DNA from: Solirubrobacterales bacterium
GTDB lineage: Bacteria > Actinomycetota > Thermoleophilia > Solirubrobacterales > Thermoleophilaceae
Direction: 5' to 3'
Length of the DNA: 38,264 nucleotides
NCBI GenBank assembly: GCA_012718975.1
Contig: JAAYBF010000052.1
Span: 1 to 38,264 of the forward strand
Of the stretch, positions 14,653 to 23,184 are shown in pieces (the first letter of the stretch is position 1; every line of letters begins with the position of its first letter). A program made the translations under genes and the position numbers. Below the pieces are notes generated by a model. It ran no database searches. It was not told where the DNA came from and was given only the letters and a program-made list of their open reading frames with translations.

Positions 14653-15243
14653 ATGAGCGGTGGTGAGACGGTGTCCGCATCGGTGAAGAGCTTCACCCTG
14701 TTCGTAGAGGGTGCGGACCTGTTCGAGGACGCGGTAGCCGACGCGCTCTTTGAGGCGGGGTTCGACGATGCGACGATCGGGGAGCGCGACGGGACGCAGT
14801 ACGTGGCGTTCGACCGCCGCGCTGCGTCGCTGGGCGCCGCGCTCGAGCAGGCGATCGGCGGCCTCGAGGCGGCGGTCTCAGGGTTGCGAGTGACGCGCGT
14901 GGAGCCCGACAGCCTGGTCACGGCGGCCGAAATCGCCCGGCGGGCCGGGCTCTCCCGAGAGCAGGTCCGGCTGCTGGGCAACGGGCAGCGGGGGCCGGGA
15001 GGCTTTCCGCCGCCGATCGCCCAGGTCGACGGGCGCACGCGCCTCTGGCTGTGGCCGGATGTGGCGCGCTGGTTGGCTGAGCATGGTCGGCTCCGCTCAG
15101 ACGTGGCCGATGACGGGGACGCCGAGTTGATCGCATCGCTGAATGCGGCGCTGACGTTGCGGGCGCGACTGCCTCGCCTCGCCGACCGCCGAGCGCTCCG
15201 GTTGGTGGAGCGACCGCTGACCACCGTTTCGGCCGTTCAGTAG
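14653..15243 (+). CDS. helix-turn-helix DNA-binding protein (AlpA/MerR-like), small
   Basis: The protein has 196 residues. The N-terminal half (about 1-85) is an acidic alpha/beta domain of unknown type (FTLFVEGADLFEDAVADALFEAG). From about residue 90 comes LVTAAEIARRAGLSREQVRLL followed by GGFPPP and LWLWPDVARWLAEH. This is the pattern of a MerR/AlpA-type winged helix common in actinobacterial regulators. It probably binds DNA and may regulate the nearby toxin-like genes or itself. Codon use is less G+C-biased than in the polysaccharide genes to the left, suggesting transfer. It has its own strong promoter and is not part of an operon. Confidence 0.65.
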   Translation: MSGGETVSASVKSFTLFVEGADLFEDAVADALFEAGFDDATIGERDGTQYVAFDRRAASLGAALEQAIGGLEAAVSGLRVTRVEPDSLVTAAEIARRAGLSREQVRLLGNGQRGPGGFPPPIAQVDGRTRLWLWPDVARWLAEHGRLRSDVADDGDAELIASLNAALTLRARLPRLADRRALRLVERPLTTVSAVQ

Positions 15244-15273
15244 GAGTGGCGTGGGCGAACCCCGGCCAGGTCG

Positions 15274-15414
15274 TCAGGCGGCAGCGGGCTGCTGCTCGCG
15301 GTACCAGACGATTCCAGAACTCCCCTCGCGGGAACGGGACCGGCGTGTGCTTCGGGCAGGAGCAGACGGTGCCGACGGCCCGCGCATCCGGTCAGGAGGA
15401 TCCCTCCACGCCGT
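15274..15414 (-). pseudogene. fcl: decayed remnant of a GDP-L-fucose synthase-like gene
   Basis: Read on the minus strand, three pieces match the intact fcl gene at 17810-18769. About 15390-15414 resembles the NAD-binding start (ILLTG-AG). About 15325-15388 matches the stretch coding [15 protein letters not shown] almost base for base but has an extra C that shifts the frame. The end reads IVWYREQQPAAA before a TGA at 15274-15276, like the C-terminal EWYR of the family. Large internal segments are missing, so this is a fragment of a deleted copy. It cannot be functional. Confidence 0.7.
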
Positions 15415-15432
15415 TCGCCACGGCGAGGGCCA

Positions 15433-15807
15433 CTAGCGCGCCACGGCCGCCGGCAGGGGGCCATCGGACGTGGCGAGGCGCTCGATGGCACGACGGTCGA
15501 CGAGCGTATGCAGTCCCTGTCCACTCTCGCGCTCGCCGCGGCGGGTCACATCGACGGGTACACGTCGCCGGACGCGGTCGAGCCGCCGGGCCAAGTAGCC
15601 GCGCGGCGCTGGCGTGAATAGGGTCTCGCGGCCGCGATCGTCGACGACGAGCACAGGGTGCAACTCGTCGGCGAGATGACGCCAGGCGATCGACGGCCAG
15701 TCCGGGATGTCGCTCGGGACCAGATCGAGGACAGCCGGGTAGCCGAGCGCGTCGTCGCGGATCATCGCGCGGAGAACGAGGTCGTGCATGTGGTCGCTGG
15801 CCGTCAT
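15433..15807 (-). CDS. small protein of unknown function coupled to TumE-like gene
   Basis: The protein has 124 residues and I do not recognise its family. It is mixed alpha/beta with a segment LHPVLVVDDRGRETLF in the middle and Arg-rich sequence after it. No signal peptide or membrane segment is seen. The ATG at 15807 overlaps the stop of the preceding minus-strand gene as ATGA (15804-15807). The two are therefore a translationally coupled pair, the usual arrangement of toxin-antitoxin modules. An antitoxin role is inferred only from position; it lacks the HTH domain of the TumA partners known to me. The 3' end abuts the decayed fcl fragment. Confidence 0.55.
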   Translation of the reverse strand: MTASDHMHDLVLRAMIRDDALGYPAVLDLVPSDIPDWPSIAWRHLADELHPVLVVDDRGRETLFTPAPRGYLARRLDRVRRRVPVDVTRRGERESGQGLHTLVDRRAIERLATSDGPLPAAVAR

Positions 15808-16115
15808 CGGTCGATCGTCTCCTCCCATTGCCGTATGTAGCTGCGCCAGTTGCCGCGGATGTCGCGGTCGGCGCGAGCCATCGCCTCGTTGACCGGTCCG
15901 TGCGTCATGGTCGGTGGCTGCTTCCTTTGTCCAATGTACCGGTGCACATGATGCTCATCTGCTCTGTGCGCGTTGTCGTAGGTCCGGACGGCGTGCGCTC
16001 GGCCACGGCGGGTCGTCACCAGGGTGATGGCGTAGATGATCGGGTGCGTGCTCGACCTGCTGAACAGGATGTAGGAGTCCTGGTCCAGCTCGACGATCCA
16101 GGCGCGGTCCTTCAC
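15804..16115 (-). CDS. TumE/DUF6516-like putative toxin
   Basis: The protein has 103 residues. Conserved-looking blocks are YDNAH (46-50) and HHVHRY (55-60), followed by KQPPTMTHGPVNEAM and NWRSYIRQWEE at the end. The run of a Tyr-Asp-Asn, then a His cluster, then a helical C-terminus matches the TumE/DUF6516 toxin family as I know it, although this is pattern memory rather than an alignment. The GTG at 16115 is the first usable start in frame; a TTG at 16169 would add 18 residues. A very strong Shine-Dalgarno-like sequence (GGAGGTGATC, minus strand, 16157-16166) sits upstream but leads into another frame. A frameshift in the 5' end is therefore possible. Confidence 0.5.
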   Translation of the reverse strand: MKDRAWIVELDQDSYILFSRSSTHPIIYAITLVTTRRGRAHAVRTYDNAHRADEHHVHRYIGQRKQPPTMTHGPVNEAMARADRDIRGNWRSYIRQWEETIDR

Positions 16116-16281
16116 CGATCCCAGCCGCCTCGACGTGTGCGCCCACCCGTGCTCTTGATCACCTCCCAACCGTTCTCGATCGACACGCGCGCTACAGCAC
16201 GCTGCCGCAACGACCGACGCGCGGCACGGCAACAAGGCTGTCGGTGAGCGAGGCGTCGCGGCGGCGCGCGAAGATAGGCGG

Positions 16282-17796
16282 ATGAGCGACGCGCGCCGGC
16301 TGGCGACGGGATCGATCGCGCAGCAGGCCGCCCAGGTGTCGGGCCTGGTGGCGATGTTCGTGGTCATCACCGTGCTGGCGCGCAAGCTGACGCTCGCCGA
16401 GCTGGGGGTCTACGGGCTGTTGAACTCGCTCGCCGGCTACCTACTGATCGTCCAGAACGCGGCGGCGGGCGCGGCGGTGAAGGCGATGGCGGGCGCCGGA
16501 GACGACGAGCGCGCCGGGTCGGCTGCGTTCTCGACCTCCGCCCTGATGTACGTCGCGGCCGGCACGCTCGCTGCGGCGGCGCTGACGGCGGTCGGCCTGA
16601 TCCTCGCCGCGACGCTCGACCTCTCGCCGGAGCTGGCGCGCCAGACGCGGCTCGGCGCGCTCGCGGCCGGCGTCGTCGCGCTCGCCGGCTGGCCGCTGAC
16701 CGTCTATCGCGACGCGCTGCGGGCGCGGGCGCGGTTCGTGCTCGCCGCGGGCGCCGAGACGGTCGGCATCGTCGTCTCGATCCTGCTCGTGCTGGCGCTC
16801 GTACTCGTCGACGCGCCGCTGTGGGCGCTGATCGGCACCGCCAGCTCGATCCCGATGCTCGCCGGCGCGGCCTGCCTGGTCGCCGCGCGCGCGACCGCCC
16901 TGCCGTGGCGGCTGCGGCCGCGGCTGGCGACCCGTGCGGCGGCGCGCGAGTTCCTCGGCCTGGCGGGCTACATCTCGCTCGCCGAGGCGTCGAGCGCGGC
17001 GATCTACGCGGCCACCCGAATCATCCTCGGCACGGTTCGCTCGACGGCGACGGTCGGCCTCTACGAGGGGCCGATCCGCGCCCACAACCTGATCCGCGCG
17101 CTCAACGGGGCGGTCACCGTCACCGTGCTGCCCACGGCTGTCCGCTACCGCAGCGAGGGCGACGAGCGCCGCCTGCGCGAGCTGCTGGTGCGCGGCTGCC
17201 GCTACGCGCTGGCCGGCGTGGTCCCGCTCGCCGTCACCGGCGCGGTGCTGGCCGGGCCGATCCTCGACGCCTGGCTCGGCTCGCGCTACGCGGTCGCCGG
17301 GCCGGCGATGGCGATCATGATGAGCCACTGGGTGCTCAACGGGGTGCTGGGCGTGACGGCCGCGCTGCTTGTCGCGCTCGGCGCCGCCCGCGAGCTCGCC
17401 CGTTGGGCGATGGCGCTCGGGGCCGCGACGATCGTGCTCGCGCTCGCGCTGATCCCGTCGCTCGGCCTCGACGGCGCCGCGCTGGCGACCGCGATCCCGT
17501 ACGTGGCGCTCTGGCCGTACATGCTCTACGTCACTCTGCGCGCCGTGCCGACCCCACTCGGCGAGCTGGCGCGCCGGGCGTTCGCCCCCGCCTGGACGCT
17601 CGGCGCCGCGCTCGCCGGCGCGCTGGTCGCCGTCCGGCTGACGCTCGACCCAGCCGGTGCGCTCGCCGTGGTCGCCACCGTCGCGCTCGCGCTCACCGCC
17701 TACTGGGGTGCCTACTGGGCCCTCGCGCTCGACGACGGGGAGCGGCGGCTGGTCAGGGCGATGGTCGGGTTCGCGCGGGCGGCGCGGGCGGGGTAG
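16282..17796 (+). CDS. Wzx-type polysaccharide flippase (MOP superfamily)
   Basis: The protein has 504 residues and about 13-14 membrane helices spread along its length. It begins ATGSIAQQAAQVSGLVAMFVVITVLARKLTLAELGVYGLLNSL, the typical first-helix pair of polysaccharide export flippases. Central loops contain RIILGTVRSTATVGLY, matching the conserved region after helix 7. It should move undecaprenyl-diphosphate-linked repeat units across the cytoplasmic membrane. It is the first gene of the right-hand polysaccharide cluster. A second flippase lies at 23185. The stop is 13 nt from the convergent fcl stop. Confidence 0.9.
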   Translation: MSDARRLATGSIAQQAAQVSGLVAMFVVITVLARKLTLAELGVYGLLNSLAGYLLIVQNAAAGAAVKAMAGAGDDERAGSAAFSTSALMYVAAGTLAAAALTAVGLILAATLDLSPELARQTRLGALAAGVVALAGWPLTVYRDALRARARFVLAAGAETVGIVVSILLVLALVLVDAPLWALIGTASSIPMLAGAACLVAARATALPWRLRPRLATRAAAREFLGLAGYISLAEASSAAIYAATRIILGTVRSTATVGLYEGPIRAHNLIRALNGAVTVTVLPTAVRYRSEGDERRLRELLVRGCRYALAGVVPLAVTGAVLAGPILDAWLGSRYAVAGPAMAIMMSHWVLNGVLGVTAALLVALGAARELARWAMALGAATIVLALALIPSLGLDGAALATAIPYVALWPYMLYVTLRAVPTPLGELARRAFAPAWTLGAALAGALVAVRLTLDPAGALAVVATVALALTAYWGAYWALALDDGERRLVRAMVGFARAARAG

Positions 17797-17807
17797 CCCG
17801 AAGCGGG
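17797..17807. terminator. possible short bidirectional hairpin between wzx-like and fcl genes
   Basis: CCCG-AAG-CGGG fills most of the 13-nt gap between the two convergent stop codons. The stem is only 4 bp and there is no T-tract, so it may contribute little; it is the only structure in the gap. Confidence 0.2.
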
Positions 17808-17809
17808 TC

Positions 17810-18787
<978 letters not shown>

Positions 18788-19204
18788 CTACGGCCGGCTG
18801 CTCGGCTCGAGCGCGGCCTCGTCCTCGTCCCGTGCGTCGGCTCGCTCGCGCGCGACGTCGTGGCCCGCCCGGCTCTGACGCTCCTCGAGCAGCGCCAGCC
18901 GCTGGGCGAGCATCTTCGTCTGGTCGGTGAGGCGCGAGACCGCGAGCGAGAAGTGCAGCAGCAGCACCAGGACGAACCCGAAGGCGATCAGGAAGAGCGC
19001 GTTGGGCGGGTAGATGATCCCGATCGTCGACGCAATCCGCTCGAGCAGCCCGCTCCAGATCGCCAGGCCAAGCAGCGCGAGCGCGCTGAACAGCCACAGC
19101 AGGGCGTAGCGCTCGAGCAGCCGCCGACGGCGGACCATCTCGAACACCACGACGAACAGGCCCGCTGCCGCGACGATCGAGACGAGCTGGATCCGCAGCT
19201 CCAT
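18788..19204 (-). CDS. DUF2304 membrane protein
   Basis: The protein has 138 residues. Three membrane helices (about 5-22, 33-53 and 68-90) are joined by short basic loops (VRRRRLLERYALLWLFSALAL), followed by a helical cytoplasmic tail (LTDQTKMLAQRLALLEERQSR) likely to form a coiled coil. This is the DUF2304 layout. Family members are typically paired with DPM1-like GT2 enzymes, exactly as here: the ATG shares its A with the TGA of the GT2 gene (TGATG). It may anchor or regulate the glycosyltransferase at the membrane. Confidence 0.85.
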   Translation of the reverse strand: MELRIQLVSIVAAAGLFVVVFEMVRRRRLLERYALLWLFSALALLGLAIWSGLLERIASTIGIIYPPNALFLIAFGFVLVLLLHFSLAVSRLTDQTKMLAQRLALLEERQSRAGHDVARERADARDEDEAALEPSSRP

Positions 19205-19965
19205 CAGATTCCGTGACTAGCGGGGGCGGGGGAGGCGTCGCCGGGCTCGACGACAGGACGGCGGCGCAGCAGGCCGACGAAGATCGCCAGCAGGACCTTG
19301 ACCATGTAGTAGGCCGACTTGCCCGAGCTGATCGACGAGACGCCGCCGCCGCGCTCGAGCATCCTCACCGGCACCTCACGCATCTGCAGCTGATGGTGGT
19401 GGACCATCAGGACCGCCTCGACCTCGGGGTAGTCGTGCGGGTAGTCGCGTGCGAAGAGCGAGATCGCGCGCCGGTTGTAGAGGCGGAAGCCCGATGTCGG
19501 GTCGGTGACGGGACGGTCGACGATCCGGGACAGCAGGAACGCGAAGATGTGGATGCCCGTCCGCCGGCTGATCGGCGCCAGGTAGCCGTTGTCGCCGAGG
19601 AAGCGCGAGCCGCAGACCATGTCGGTGGCGGGGTCCTCGTCCATGACGGCCGCGAGCGTGGCGATCTCGGCGGCGACGTGCTGGCCGTCGCCGTCGACCT
19701 GGACCATCCGGTCGTAGCCGTTCTCGCGGGCGTAGACGAAGCCGGTCTGCACCGCGCCGCCGATGCCCAGGTTGAAGGGCAGCCGGATGACGCGCGCGCC
19801 GGTCGCGCGGGCGGCGGCTGCGGTCGCGTCGGTCGAGCCGTCGTCGATCACCACGACGTCGACCCCAGGGGCGTCGCGGTGCAGCGAGCGCACGACCTCG
19901 GGCGCCGTCTCGGCCTCGTTGTAGGCGGGCACCACCGCCAGCGTCCTGGGATTGTCCGTACGCAT
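19204..19965 (-). CDS. DPM1-like GT2 glycosyltransferase (polyprenyl-phosphate sugar synthase type)
   Basis: The protein has 253 residues. TLAVVPAYNEAETAPEVVRSL opens the GT-A fold, VVVIDDGSTDAT is at 37-48, FNLGIGGAVQTGF at 64-76 and QVDGDGQH (89-96) is the metal site. PTSGFRLYNRRAI is the conserved DPM1/DPG-type motif near residue 160. Such enzymes make polyprenyl-phosphate mannose, glucose or similar donors for membrane GT-C enzymes; the membrane proteins at 597 and 32581 are candidate users. The ATG at 19965 is chosen over 20013 because homology starts there and GAGAAG precedes it. The coupled DUF2304 gene is its partner. Confidence 0.88.
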   Translation of the reverse strand: MRTDNPRTLAVVPAYNEAETAPEVVRSLHRDAPGVDVVVIDDGSTDATAAAARATGARVIRLPFNLGIGGAVQTGFVYARENGYDRMVQVDGDGQHVAAEIATLAAVMDEDPATDMVCGSRFLGDNGYLAPISRRTGIHIFAFLLSRIVDRPVTDPTSGFRLYNRRAISLFARDYPHDYPEVEAVLMVHHHQLQMREVPVRMLERGGGVSSISSGKSAYYMVKVLLAIFVGLLRRRPVVEPGDASPAPASHGI

Positions 19966-20034
19966 CGCTTCTCGGGCTTCCAACACCTGCACCCCCTGCA
20001 AGGATCGCACCATTGTGGCGATGCGCTCGGCCGC

Positions 20035-21090
20035 TCAGCGCCCGAGCAGTCGCGCGGCCGCGCGCCAGTAGGCCGTCAGCACGATCCGCAGCGGCCCCGA
20101 GCGGCCGGCGGCGCCGAGGTTCGGGTTCGACAGCTCAGAAGCGAGCGCGGCCGCGAACGCGCGCGCCCCGATCGCCGCCTCGGCCTGGACGGCGCGCCGC
20201 CGCCGCACGGTGCGCGGCAGGGTCGTCAGGACGGCGCCTTGAGCGCGCAGCTTCTCCCGCAGCCAGCCGCCCCGTGCCGCGACCGCGAGCAGGCCGACCT
20301 CGGTCGCGAGCATCGGGACGAGCACGGCGGCGAGCAGTCGGGGCGGATAGGTGGCGAGCACCGTCCACCAGCGGTTGCGCTCGAGCAGGAACCACTTGTA
20401 GCCACCTTTGGCGAACTCGTAGTCGTGGACGACGCGCGCCGCCGGCACGATCCCGACGCCCCAACCGGCCAACCGCAGGCGCAGCGAGAGGTCGACGTCC
20501 TCGGCGTACATGAAGTACTCGTCGTCGAAGCCGCCGAGACGGTCCCACAGCTCGCGGCGAACGGTGAGCGCCGCGCCGGAGGCGAAGCCGACCTCGTGCG
20601 GGGCGGTGCCGATCGCGGCGGCCGGCTCTCCGAGCCGGCCCGCCCACGCGAAGCCGAGGTAGTGGACGACGCCCCCGCCGCTGTTGAGGGTTCCGTCGGG
20701 CAGCACGACCGCCGCCTGCCAGGCGCCCCAGCCGGGATGCTCGGCCGCGGCCGCGCGCAGCGCGTCGAGCGTGCCGGGCTGCGGCTCGGCGTCGGGGTTG
20801 AGGAACAGCAGCAGCGGGGCGGTCGACGCGTCCGCGCCGGCGCGGCAGCCGGCGGCGAAGCCCACGTTCTCCTCCATTCGCACGACCCGCGCTGCCGGAG
20901 CGGCGGCCGCGGCGGCCTCGGCGGTGCCGTCGCCGGAGGCGTTGTCGACGATCACCAACTCGTCGTCCGGCCCCAGCTCGCGCGTGACCGCAGCGAGCGC
21001 GGGACCGATCGTCTCCGCGCAGCGCCAGGTCACGACGACCACGGCCAGCGCCGGGGCGCCGTCTTGTGATGAGGTTCCCGCCTCGGACAT
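20035..21090 (-). CDS. GT2-family glycosyltransferase (rhamnosyltransferase WbbL-like)
   Basis: The protein has 351 residues. AVVVVTWRCAETIGPALAAVTREL, LVIVDNASGDGT (45-56), ENVGFAAGCRAG and LFLNPDAEP (96-103) match the WbbL-type GT2 subfamily. FGFDDEYFMYAEDVDLSLRLRLAGW-like sequence near 187-208 holds the ED base. The C-terminal 110 residues are hydrophobic to basic and may lie on the membrane. The ATG at 21090 has GGAG 6 nt upstream; ATG 21102 is an alternative. Its start codon overlaps that of the divergent GT4 in the four bases CATG. Confidence 0.88.
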   Translation of the reverse strand: MSEAGTSSQDGAPALAVVVVTWRCAETIGPALAAVTRELGPDDELVIVDNASGDGTAEAAAAAAPAARVVRMEENVGFAAGCRAGADASTAPLLLFLNPDAEPQPGTLDALRAAAAEHPGWGAWQAAVVLPDGTLNSGGGVVHYLGFAWAGRLGEPAAAIGTAPHEVGFASGAALTVRRELWDRLGGFDDEYFMYAEDVDLSLRLRLAGWGVGIVPAARVVHDYEFAKGGYKWFLLERNRWWTVLATYPPRLLAAVLVPMLATEVGLLAVAARGGWLREKLRAQGAVLTTLPRTVRRRRAVQAEAAIGARAFAAALASELSNPNLGAAGRSGPLRIVLTAYWRAAARLLGR

Positions 21091-22372
21091 GCGGCGCTCC
21101 ATTCTGCTGATAACGCACTTCTATCCGCCCAGCGACATGGTCGCGGCGCGGCGACCGGCCGGCTTCGCGAAGTACCTGGAGCGGCTTGGGCACTCGGTGA
21201 CGGTGCTCACCTCCCGCGCGTGGGGGCGTGCCGACGCGCCGGCGGAGCCCGCGACCAGGGTGATCCGGACCGCCGACCTGATGGACACGGGGCTGAACTG
21301 GCGTCGCGCTCAGCTCAAGGCTTGGAGTGGCGGCGCGCCGGCCTCCCCGACGGGCGGTGCCGACTACGCGACCGGCGTGAGCTGGCCGGCGCGCGTGCTC
21401 GTCCCCGACGTCGCGGTGCTGACCTGGCTCCCGTTTGCCTATGCCGCCGCGCGGCGGCTGGCCCGACGCGACCGCTTCGACTGCGTGATCACGACGTCGG
21501 GTCCCGAGTCGATCCACCTGGCGGGGGCGGCTCTCGCCCGGGGTGGCCTGCCCTGGGTCGCGGACTTCCGCGACGGCTGGGGCTTCGAGTCGCTCCACGA
21601 CTGGCCGACCGCGCCTCAGTGGGCGGCCGACCGCCGGCTCGAGCGGTTCGTCGTCACCCGCGCCGACGGCGTCTGCGCGGTCACCGAGCCGATCGCGGTG
21701 GACCTGCGCGAGCGCTTCGGCGTCGATGCGGTGACGATCACCAACGGCTATGACCCCGACGACGCCGAGCGCGGTGAGGCCCTGGCCGAGCGGCCGGAGG
21801 CGGGGACTCACACGATGCTCCACGCCGGCCGGATGGCGTCCAGCCAGCGGTCGCCCGCGCCGGTCCTCGAGGCGCTGCGTCTGCTTGATCGCGACTCGCC
21901 CGCGGTCGCGGCCAAGTTGCGGCTGGCCTTCGCCGGTCCGCTGACCGCGGAGGAGCGCTCGATGCTCGAAGGCCGGGACGTCGCCGACCGGGTGCGGCTG
22001 CTGGGCAGCGTGCCGCGCTCCGAGGTGCTCGGTCGCGAGCGCGCCGCCGACAGCCTCCTGCTCCTGACGGCGGGCGCGCGGCGCGGCGAGGCGACGGGCA
22101 AGCTCTACGAGTACCTCTCGGCCGGCCGGCCGATCCTCGTGCTCGGCGACCGGACCGAGGCGGCGCGCATCGTCGCCGACGCGGACGCGGGCGTCGCGGC
22201 GCCCGTGGACGACCCGGCGGCGATCGCGGCGGCGCTCGAACGGCTCGTCCGCGGGAACGTGACCGCGAACGGCGCGCCGCCCGAGTACGGCTATCCGAGA
22301 CTCGCCGAGCGGATGGCGGCGCTCGTCGAGACGGCGCGCACGCGCGCCGCTCAGCGCAACAGGATCCGGTAG
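21089..22372 (+). CDS. GT4-family glycosyltransferase
   Basis: The protein has 427 residues. RSILLITHFYPPSDMVAARRPAGFAKYLERLGHSVTVLT is the N-terminal signature of WcaI/Fuc-type GT4 enzymes. The first domain ends with WVADFRDGW, a donor-domain hallmark. The second contains MLHAGRMASSQRSPAPVLEAL, and the binding region GKLYEYLSAGRPILVLG with its E-x-hydrophobic pattern. It probably adds a sugar to the lipid-linked oligosaccharide. The start is fixed because conserved residues begin with codon 2. It shares CATG with the divergent gene's start, so its promoter must lie within that gene. Its 3' end overlaps the convergent GT2 by 22 nt. Confidence 0.88.
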   Translation: MRRSILLITHFYPPSDMVAARRPAGFAKYLERLGHSVTVLTSRAWGRADAPAEPATRVIRTADLMDTGLNWRRAQLKAWSGGAPASPTGGADYATGVSWPARVLVPDVAVLTWLPFAYAAARRLARRDRFDCVITTSGPESIHLAGAALARGGLPWVADFRDGWGFESLHDWPTAPQWAADRRLERFVVTRADGVCAVTEPIAVDLRERFGVDAVTITNGYDPDDAERGEALAERPEAGTHTMLHAGRMASSQRSPAPVLEALRLLDRDSPAVAAKLRLAFAGPLTAEERSMLEGRDVADRVRLLGSVPRSEVLGRERAADSLLLLTAGARRGEATGKLYEYLSAGRPILVLGDRTEAARIVADADAGVAAPVDDPAAIAAALERLVRGNVTANGAPPEYGYPRLAERMAALVETARTRAAQRNRIR

Positions 22373-23160
22373 GCGGCCTGCTCCAACCGGGCCGGCACCG
22401 GCCGCGGACCCCAGAAGCCCCGGTACACGGCCCGCTCGAGCGCGCCCGCCTCAGAACGGCGCGCCAGCTCCTCCCGGCGCGCGTACAGGGCCGCGTGCTT
22501 GGCGCGCAGCGCTCGCCAGCGGCGACGGTAGTCGGCCCGGTCGGCGGTGAAGGCCGAGCGGTCGTGGCGACGGTAGTGAAGCGTGACGCGATCGACCCGC
22601 CGACCCTCCCAGCCCGCCTCGAGCAGCGACAGGTAGAAGTCCCAGTCCTCGTAGCCGGGCACGTCCGGGTCGAAGCCGCCGACCGCCTCGAAGGCCTCGC
22701 GCCGCACCAGGCTCGTGACGCTCACCAGCGAGCGGTAGAGCAGCTTGTACGGGTCGTAGGGCGGAAACGCCAGCTCGCCGGACATCGCGCCGAAGCAGCG
22801 GGTCCGGCCGTAGGCGAAGCCGAGTCCCGGGTCGGCGTCGAGTGGCTGCCTCATGGCCGCGAGCGCGTCGGGCGCGAGCCGGTCGTCGGCGTCGAGCATC
22901 AGCAACAGTTCCCCCGTCGCGGCCGCCGCGCCCGTGTTGCGGGCCCGCGCGGGTCCGCCGTTGGCTCGACGCAGGACCTGTGCCTCCCCGGGCAGCGCGT
23001 CGAGTGCCGTGAGCGTGTCCGGATCGGTCGAGCCGTCGTCGACGACGATCACCTCGGGACTGCCGCCGTCCTGGCCCAGCGCGCTGGCGACCGCCTCCGC
23101 CAGGAAGCGGCCGTAGTCGAAGCAGGTGATGACTATCGAGACGTCGCGGTGCGTGGACAT
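22351..23160 (-). CDS. GT2-family glycosyltransferase
   Basis: The protein has 269 residues. VSIVITCFDYGRFLAEAVASALGQ, VIVVDDGSTDPDT (38-50), NGGPARARNTGAAAATGELLLMLDADD (68-93, with the DxD) and PGYEDWDFYLSLLEAGW (ED base) are all as expected for GT2. The ATG at 23160 is used because the upstream extension is unlike the family. It is a single gene, divergent from the second flippase (24 nt apart) and convergent with the upstream GT4 (22-nt overlap). Donor and acceptor are unknown. Confidence 0.9.
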   Translation of the reverse strand: MSTHRDVSIVITCFDYGRFLAEAVASALGQDGGSPEVIVVDDGSTDPDTLTALDALPGEAQVLRRANGGPARARNTGAAAATGELLLMLDADDRLAPDALAAMRQPLDADPGLGFAYGRTRCFGAMSGELAFPPYDPYKLLYRSLVSVTSLVRREAFEAVGGFDPDVPGYEDWDFYLSLLEAGWEGRRVDRVTLHYRRHDRSAFTADRADYRRRWRALRAKHAALYARREELARRSEAGALERAVYRGFWGPRPVPARLEQAAYRILLR

Positions 23161-23169
23161 CGCCGGCAG

Positions 23170-23175
23170 TAAGGT
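23170..23175 (+). promoter_or_regulatory. -10 box TAAGGT, leaderless type
   Basis: TAAGGT ends 9 nt before the GTG at 23185 of the second flippase gene, within a 24-nt divergent gap. No -35 is recognisable and none could fit without lying in the divergent gene. Confidence 0.45.
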
Positions 23176-23184
23176 TCCCCGGTC

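Noticed and set aside
14121-15224. Long minus-strand frame across the HTH gene
   Set aside because: It is an off-frame reading spanning two genes of opposite strands; Ser/Arg-rich with no motif.
15955-16146. 63-residue minus-strand ORF with a perfect GGAGGTGATC 10 nt upstream of its GTG
   Set aside because: Its frame destroys the conserved TumE-like protein and itself has no recognisable sequence. The Shine-Dalgarno match is real and is noted as a possible sign of a frameshift.
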